Shown here piece by piece: positions 8,801-11,214 of a stretch of 11,214 nucleotides of DNA. The notes under the pieces are model-generated. The model was not told where the DNA came from. It did not search any database and saw nothing but the letters and a program-made list of their open reading frames with translations. Each line of letters starts with the position of its first letter. The first letter of the stretch is position 1. Source of the stretch: Bacteroidales bacterium UBA6207 (GTDB lineage Bacteria; Bacteroidota; Bacteroidia; Bacteroidales; F082); assembly GCA_002421995.1 (NCBI GenBank), contig DISP01000026.1, positions 6,350 to 17,563 on the forward strand, given 5' to 3'. The translations under genes and the position numbers were made by a program.

Positions 8801-10058
8801 AACTGGCAATAACAATTCGGCATATGGATATAATGCACTTTACCGCAATTCATCAGGAATTGAAAATTCCGGATATGGTTATAAAGCGCTTTATAACAAT
8901 ACACACGGCAATTCAAATACTGCAACCGGGTCATGGGCGCTATATAGCAATCGTGCAAACTCACGTTCCACCGCAATCGGTTACAATGCAATGTTCTATG
9001 CAGATGACCGTACCTCAGGCAGGGAAACCTATAATACCGCACTTGGTTACGAAGCTTTAAAAGGCAGCGACTATGCATCAGCAAATACAGGGCAATGGAA
9101 TACGGCCGTTGGAGACAGAGCTTTGATGTCGAATACTTCAGGCAATGGGAATGTGGCCATGGGCACCAATGCACTCTACTCCAATTCAACAGGTGACAAT
9201 AATATTTCAATCGGTGGAAATTCACTGAACCAGAATACATCAGGTTTTTTCAATTGTGCCATTGGACCCTGGGCCATGGAGCATAATACAACAGGATACA
9301 AAAATATTGCTCTGGGAACCGGCGCACTGAATACGTGTTCGAGCGGATATTTGAACGTAGCAGTTGGAATTGATGCCCTGTTTAAATTAACGACAGGCAT
9401 TAAAAACAACGCCTTCGGAACCGGGAGTCTGTATCAAATAACTACAGGAGAATCCAACACTGCCATCGGTAATGATGCTGGTTGGAACAACAGTACAGGT
9501 TCGTGGAATACGGCAATTGGATCAAGTTCCGGCCCAACTTCTGCGAATCTATCAAATACTTCCTCGTTCGGATATGCAGCTTCGGTATCAGCCAGCAACT
9601 GTATAAATATCGGCAATTCAGCTGTTACCTGGATTGGCGGACAAGTGGGCTGGAGCACTGTTTCTGACAAGCGCTTTAAGACCAATATCCGGGAAAACGT
9701 GAGTGGACTCGATTTCATCATGAAACTCAAACCGGTCACCTACCAATGGGATATTGCCAAACTGGATGCTTATCGCGGTGTTGCCGATTCAATTTACAAT
9801 TCGGAGGAGATGCAGAAAGCCAGGTCACACCAGGAAAGTATTGTATATACAGGCTTTCTGGCACAACAGGTGGAAGAAGCTGCAAGTGAATCGGGCTACG
9901 ACTTCAGCGGGGTGAATAAACCCGTCAACGAAAAAACGCCTTACAGCCTTACCTACGAGAGTTTCGTGGTTCCGCTTGTGAAAGCAGTTCAGGAACAGCA
10001 ACTTATCATTGAGGCACTCACAAAAAGAATTGCAGAACTCGAAAAGAAACTTGAATGA
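5871..10058 (+). CDS. Giant secreted collagen-like fibre with 17-residue repeat shaft and C-terminal Peptidase_S74 chaperone domain
   Basis: A 1395-residue secreted protein. A signal peptide (1-20, cleavage near LIAQ/AP) precedes a small domain (about 21-132, with KMSYQAVIRN and LLSVPFALFAANSE) typical of Bacteroidota surface proteins. Residues 134-475 are 114 uninterrupted Gly-X-Y triplets, mainly GPQ, GET, GAT and GLT. Residues 537-1212 are 38 tandem repeats of the form NTAxGxxALxxNTTGxx, 32 of 17 residues and six of 22. The Peptidase_S74 domain starts at S1265 (SDKRFKTNI), and the chain ends in a leucine-rich coiled coil (about 1369-1395). In phage tail fibres and endosialidases S74 domains drive trimer folding and then cut themselves off just before this Ser-Asp; collagen helices are also trimeric. 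A trimeric rod on the cell surface, probably an adhesin, is the best reading. It has no T9SS tail of its own. The binding target is unknown. Confidence 0.93.
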   Translation: MKKYLLIIFLLISSAQLIAQAPQKMSYQAVIRNTGNELLVNAPIGIRISILQDGMNVVFIETHTTNTNGNGLVSLVIGEGNPQLGSLQDINWATGNYTIKTETDPTGGNNYSIAGENQLLSVPFALFAANSEAGPQGPQGPEGPQGVQGPQGVQGPQGPQGETGPQGEQGTQGLQGLTGPQGATGPQGLTGPQGETGAQGPQGMTGPQGLTGPQGPQGATGQTGPQGPQGATGAQGLTGPQGPQGETGATGSQGATGPQGPAGPQGLTGPQGEAGETGPQGATGAQGPIGPQGLTGPQGPQGETGATGTQGPQGATGPHGPQGPQGLTGPQGPQGETGATGPQGPQGPQGLTGPQGPQGETGAAGPQGATGPQGLTGPQGPQGETGATGPQGATGPQGLTGPQGETGATGPQGVAGPQGETGPQGLTGPQGETGPQGPQGETGPTGPQGEAGPEGPQGPQGIQGETGPEGPAGADGAVNGWGQTGNAGLSTANFIGTTDNAPFIIKVNDSLSGKVDNYSGNTLLGYQISEGMGTIGNSVFGFRALYSNDYGVYNTAIGYKAMNQNHIGGSNTATGNMTLYENTSGSQNTAVGSMALQNNKAGSKATAIGYGAMANANNTTSTFDNTNVAVGYESLKGSDSPEANTGTGNTSIGFQSLNANTSGLNNTASGNQALFNNTTGHLNTANGYKALNSNVSGSYNTAYGSFALSSNINGYENTATGISALSHNTTGSVNTAYGARALYNNTEGQMNSAIGYNSLWSNTTGNYNSAIGESALYANTVGNENTAIGMYSLRANRANSRSTAVGHKAMYYADSRTSGRETYNTALGYEALKGSNNTSANTGQWNTAVGDQSLYSNTSGSSNTANGVKTLYSNTTGDANTAIGSEALYSNTTGMENTAIGAQSLYNNTTGEYNVANGTHALVSNTSGSANIAVGSYALFSNESGSYNTAIGTEALEYNTIGSQNTATGMFALSNNTTGNNNSAYGYNALYRNSSGIENSGYGYKALYNNTHGNSNTATGSWALYSNRANSRSTAIGYNAMFYADDRTSGRETYNTALGYEALKGSDYASANTGQWNTAVGDRALMSNTSGNGNVAMGTNALYSNSTGDNNISIGGNSLNQNTSGFFNCAIGPWAMEHNTTGYKNIALGTGALNTCSSGYLNVAVGIDALFKLTTGIKNNAFGTGSLYQITTGESNTAIGNDAGWNNSTGSWNTAIGSSSGPTSANLSNTSSFGYAASVSASNCINIGNSAVTWIGGQVGWSTVSDKRFKTNIRENVSGLDFIMKLKPVTYQWDIAKLDAYRGVADSIYNSEEMQKARSHQESIVYTGFLAQQVEEAASESGYDFSGVNKPVNEKTPYSLTYESFVVPLVKAVQEQQLIIEALTKRIAELEKKLE
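6270..7295 (+). repeat. Collagen-like Gly-X-Y coding region, 114 triplets
   Basis: Residues 134-475 of the fibre have glycine at every third position without a single break; a 115th triplet (GAV) can be added. The X-Y pairs are dominated by PQ, with ET, AT and LT. Bacterial collagens lack hydroxyproline and are usually stabilised by polar and charged side chains, which fits the many Gln, Thr and Glu residues. The DNA looks clearly richer in G+C than the repeats that follow, because of the GGN and CCN codons. Long antisense frames here are artefacts of this composition. Confidence 0.95.
6837..7124 (+). repeat. 72-base tandem repeats within the collagen region
   Basis: GPQGLT begins at residues 323, 347, 371 and 395, a period of 24 residues (eight triplets, 72 bases). 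The first three units share GPQGLTGPQGPQGETGA followed by variable triplets; the fourth has lost one GPQ. The units are very similar at the DNA level too. This suggests growth by slippage or unequal recombination, so the number of copies may differ between strains. Confidence 0.8.
7671..7868 (+). repeat. Long-unit module, copy A (diverged)
   Basis: Residues 601-666 contain a pair of 22-residue units flanked by 17-residue units, with KATAIGYGAM, VAVGYESLKGSD and ANTG landmarks. It has the same layout as copies B and C at 8262-8459 and 8955-9152 but has diverged more. It lies 591 bases (197 residues) before copy B. Confidence 0.75.
8262..8459 (+). repeat. Long-unit module, copy B
   Basis: Residues 798-863 begin ANSRSTAVG and contain a pair of 22-residue units (802 and 824). 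Hand alignment with copy C gives 53 identical residues out of 66. The core 8315-8374 differs from 9008-9067 at only three of 60 bases, which points to a recent duplication or to gene conversion. Confidence 0.85.
8955..9152 (+). repeat. Long-unit module, copy C
   Basis: Residues 1029-1094 begin ANSRSTAIG and contain the third pair of 22-residue units (1033 and 1055). It is offset by exactly 693 bases (231 residues) from copy B. The spacing B-C exceeds A-B by 102 bases, which is exactly two 17-residue units. Confidence 0.85.
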
Positions 10059-10252
10059 GAATGACAGAGCTAACGCAAAACCGAACAGGGCTGCCGGTTG
10101 AAAATAAGCCCTGATTAAGGCTCGCCGGTATAAACTTCCTCAATACCCAATGCATATGCTTTAGTTCTGTATCCGTTTTGGTTCCGGCAAATAAGTAGAA
10201 GAGCCGGTCAGTTGGTGAAAATGCATCTTGTTCGCAACCTTAAACAACCCGA

Positions 10253-10287
10253 AAGTCACAACCGATCCTGCAAATTGGTTGTGGCTT
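10253..10287. terminator. Stem-loop, possible transcription terminator
   Basis: AAGTCACAACC (10253-10263) pairs with GGTTGTGGCTT (10277-10287). Three more pairs extend the stem inward to a 7-base loop, giving 14 pairs including two G-T wobbles. The following ATTTGTT is only moderately rich in T, so a classic terminator is uncertain. It lies 194 bases after the fibre stop codon and 92 bases before the exonuclease ATG, and could end the fibre transcript. Confidence 0.4.
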
Positions 10288-10346
10288 ATTTGTTGAAACA
10301 AGCGGTTTTAAACCTGTTTTTAGCTAAGCAGAACAACAAATTGAGT

Positions 10347-10354
10347 TAACTTCG
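10347..10354 (+). promoter_or_regulatory. Weak -7-like box (TAACTTCG) for the exonuclease gene
   Basis: TAACTTCG differs at one base from TAnnTTTG and lies 25 bases before the ATG at 10380. No good -33 box is seen at the expected distance. The call rests on position and partial consensus only. Confidence 0.3.
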
Positions 10355-10379
10355 CACCGGAGTAAAAAATTACAATCCG

Positions 10380-10976
10380 ATGCCCTACCTTATCCTCGAC
10401 CTCGAAATGACCGGTGGCGAAACCGGCTATCACGATGTGATTCAAATTGGTGCAGTGCTTGCCAACGACGACTGGAAAACACTCAGCGAGTTTCAAAGCC
10501 TCGTGTATCCCGCGCACGAAGAAAACTTCACAAGCGCAGCAGAAGAAGTCCAAGGCATTTCAATGGCCGACCTCGAAGCCGCACCAATGCCCTATGAATT
10601 GCTCGAAAACTTTGAAACCTGGATAAGAAAACAACTTAAGCGACAGGCATCCGTATCACTTACTGACATTGTTGTGTGTGGCCAAAGCGTGATCAACGAC
10701 ATCAACTTCCTCGACCAGATGTATGCCGATCAAAACCTTGAATGGCCCTTCTCCTACCGGCTTGTTGACCTGATGAGTCTCTCCGTAGTGTTCTATCAAA
10801 TTTTCGATGCAAACAAAATGCCACGTCCCAAATCATACAGCCTCAAAGCCGTGAGCGCGTTCTTTGGATTGCAGCGCGAAGATGTGACGCACAATGCCCT
10901 GGAAGATGCAAAGCTTACTTACCAATGCTTCAAAAAATACTTCGAATTGATACCAAAGCTGAAGTTACAACCCTAA
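10380..10976 (+). CDS. DnaQ-like 3'-5' exonuclease (DEDDh superfamily)
   Basis: A 198-residue cytoplasmic nuclease with the three exonuclease motifs of the DEDDh group. Exo I is LDLEMTGG with D7 and E9. Exo II is VINDINFLD with D107. Exo III is HNALEDAKLTYQCF with H171 and D176. These residues bind the two metal ions that remove nucleotides from a 3' end. The fold resembles the DNA polymerase III epsilon subunit, RNase T and oligoribonuclease. The length is close to oligoribonuclease and RNase T, but the sequence gives no firm choice between a DNA and an RNA substrate. The ATG at 10380 places the first catalytic strand at the very N-terminus, as is usual for the family. It is not obviously linked to the fibre system: a gap of more than 300 bases with a stem-loop separates them. 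Confidence 0.9.
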   Translation: MPYLILDLEMTGGETGYHDVIQIGAVLANDDWKTLSEFQSLVYPAHEENFTSAAEEVQGISMADLEAAPMPYELLENFETWIRKQLKRQASVSLTDIVVCGQSVINDINFLDQMYADQNLEWPFSYRLVDLMSLSVVFYQIFDANKMPRPKSYSLKAVSAFFGLQREDVTHNALEDAKLTYQCFKKYFELIPKLKLQP

Positions 10977-11117
10977 GTCGCTGTTTGAAGTGCTTGCCAG
11001 TCATTGGATGCCTAACATTCAACAAACAAGCATCGAAGTATTTCTTAAAAATTCCCAAAAACGCCAGTTGCTTTTGACTTTTAGCGCGATACAAAGGTGT
11101 AATTCGTCCTTTAGTTC

Positions 11118-11125
11118 TATCTTTG
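11118..11125 (+). promoter_or_regulatory. Putative -7 box (TATCTTTG) near the right edge
   Basis: A perfect TAnnTTTG match, identical to the box before the sensor kinase gene. No clear -33 box lies 19-21 bases upstream. Transcription would start near 11131 and run off the window through sequence with several inverted repeats and no convincing coding start. Confidence 0.5.
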
Positions 11126-11127
11126 CA

Positions 11128-11214
11128 GGTCGGCTTCAGGCTTACTGAAGCAGGCAGTGACAGGAAATCTGTCCAAACCGATCTCCTTGTTCGAGGATTT
11201 TGTGTTGGGCAGGA
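11128..11214 (+). ncRNA. Possible structured RNA or leader, 5' part only
   Basis: Directly after the -7 box the sequence can fold as a three-way junction. The outer stem GGTCGG (11128-11133) with CCGATC (11178-11183) encloses two hairpins: GCTTCAG-GCTTA-CTGAAGC (11133-11151) and GACAG-GAAAT-CTGTC (11159-11173). A small TCCT/AGGA hairpin follows at 11184-11197. No ATG-led frame of note is present. I do not recognise it as tmRNA, RNase P RNA, SRP RNA or a known riboswitch. It could equally be the untranslated leader of a gene beyond the window. The outer stem begins slightly before the expected transcript start, which weakens the case. Confidence 0.3.

Larger units (their letters stand above)
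7479..9506 (+). repeat. 38 tandem 17-/22-residue repeats (51/66 bases) of the fibre shaft
   Basis: Units start at residues 537, 554, 571 and 588 and continue without a gap to 1212. Most are 17 residues, of the form N-T-A-x-G-x-x-A-L-x-x-N-T-T-G-x-x. Six units are 22 residues and come as adjacent pairs at 605/627, 802/824 and 1033/1055. The pairs are separated by nine and eleven ordinary units, with four before the first pair and eight after the last. A degenerate unit follows at 1213. The regular Asn, Thr, Gly and small hydrophobic residues suggest one turn of a beta-roll or beta-solenoid per unit, similar in spirit to YadA-type heads; the fold is inferred. Confidence 0.9.
10059..10379. other. 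Intergenic region between fibre and exonuclease genes
   Basis: These 321 bases contain no credible reading frame. They hold a strong stem-loop at 10253-10287, a weak GGTTTTAAACC inverted repeat with a following T run near 10304-10321, and a poor -7-like box before the exonuclease gene. A single TGGTGA half-site at 10213-10218 has no partner. Nothing else is recognisable. Confidence 0.6.

Noticed and set aside
8203..9240. Antisense frames and a short sense frame inside the shaft repeats
   Set aside because: Their apparent repeats simply mirror the 51-base period of the fibre gene; composition is low-complexity and no domain is seen.
7479..9506. CRISPR-like regular spacing of short repeats
   Set aside because: Repeats are contiguous coding units in one open frame with no unique spacers, and the period follows codons.
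5871..10058. Phage or prophage origin of the fibre because of the Peptidase_S74 domain
   Set aside because: No other phage genes are present, and the signal peptide and Bacteroidota surface N-domain point to a cellular secreted protein.
10213..10218. TGGTGA upstream of the exonuclease gene as a third operator
   Set aside because: Only one half-site is present; no TCACCA lies at the right distance, and no -7 box follows 23 bases downstream. Similar single half-sites occur inside genes.
11008..11148. A 46-codon ATG-led frame downstream of the exonuclease
   Set aside because: It has no recognisable features, it runs through a strong promoter box, and it stops inside the hairpin region.

Overview
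The window looks like chromosomal DNA from a member of the Bacteroidota, probably class Bacteroidia. Four things support this: promoter boxes of the TAnnTTTG type, no clear Shine-Dalgarno sequences, a two-component sensor with a Reg_prop/Y_Y_Y propeller, and secreted proteins with a type IX secretion (T9SS) tail and the 'KMSYQAVIRN' N-terminal domain that is common in this phylum. The placement is inferred from gene content; no rRNA gene is present. All recognisable genes lie on the + strand.

Left part (1-1293): the C-terminal 240 residues of a sigma-54-dependent activator, cut by the window edge, followed after 39 bases by a small cytoplasmic zinc protease of the archaemetzincin family.

Centre (1396-10058): what looks like one regulatory and structural unit. 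A membrane sensor histidine kinase (1441-4440) is followed by a NarL/LuxR-type response regulator (4525-5157), a small secreted protein with a T9SS-like sorting tail (5305-5832), and a 1395-residue secreted fibre (5871-10058). The fibre has a signal peptide, a small N-terminal domain, 114 uninterrupted Gly-X-Y triplets, 38 tandem 17- or 22-residue repeats, a C-terminal Peptidase_S74 chaperone domain and a terminal coiled coil. The same 16-base inverted repeat, TCACCA-N4-TGGTGA, lies upstream of both the response regulator gene and the secreted-protein/fibre pair. In each case it ends exactly 23 bases before a -7-like box. The simplest reading is that the response regulator binds this palindrome, activates its own gene and switches on the surface fibre operon. 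That link is inferred.

Right part (10059-11214): a 321-base gap with a strong stem-loop, a DnaQ-like DEDDh 3'-5' exonuclease (10380-10976), and then a perfect -7 box at 11118-11125. The box is followed by a foldable stretch without a convincing reading frame, which may be the start of a structured RNA or a long leader running off the window.
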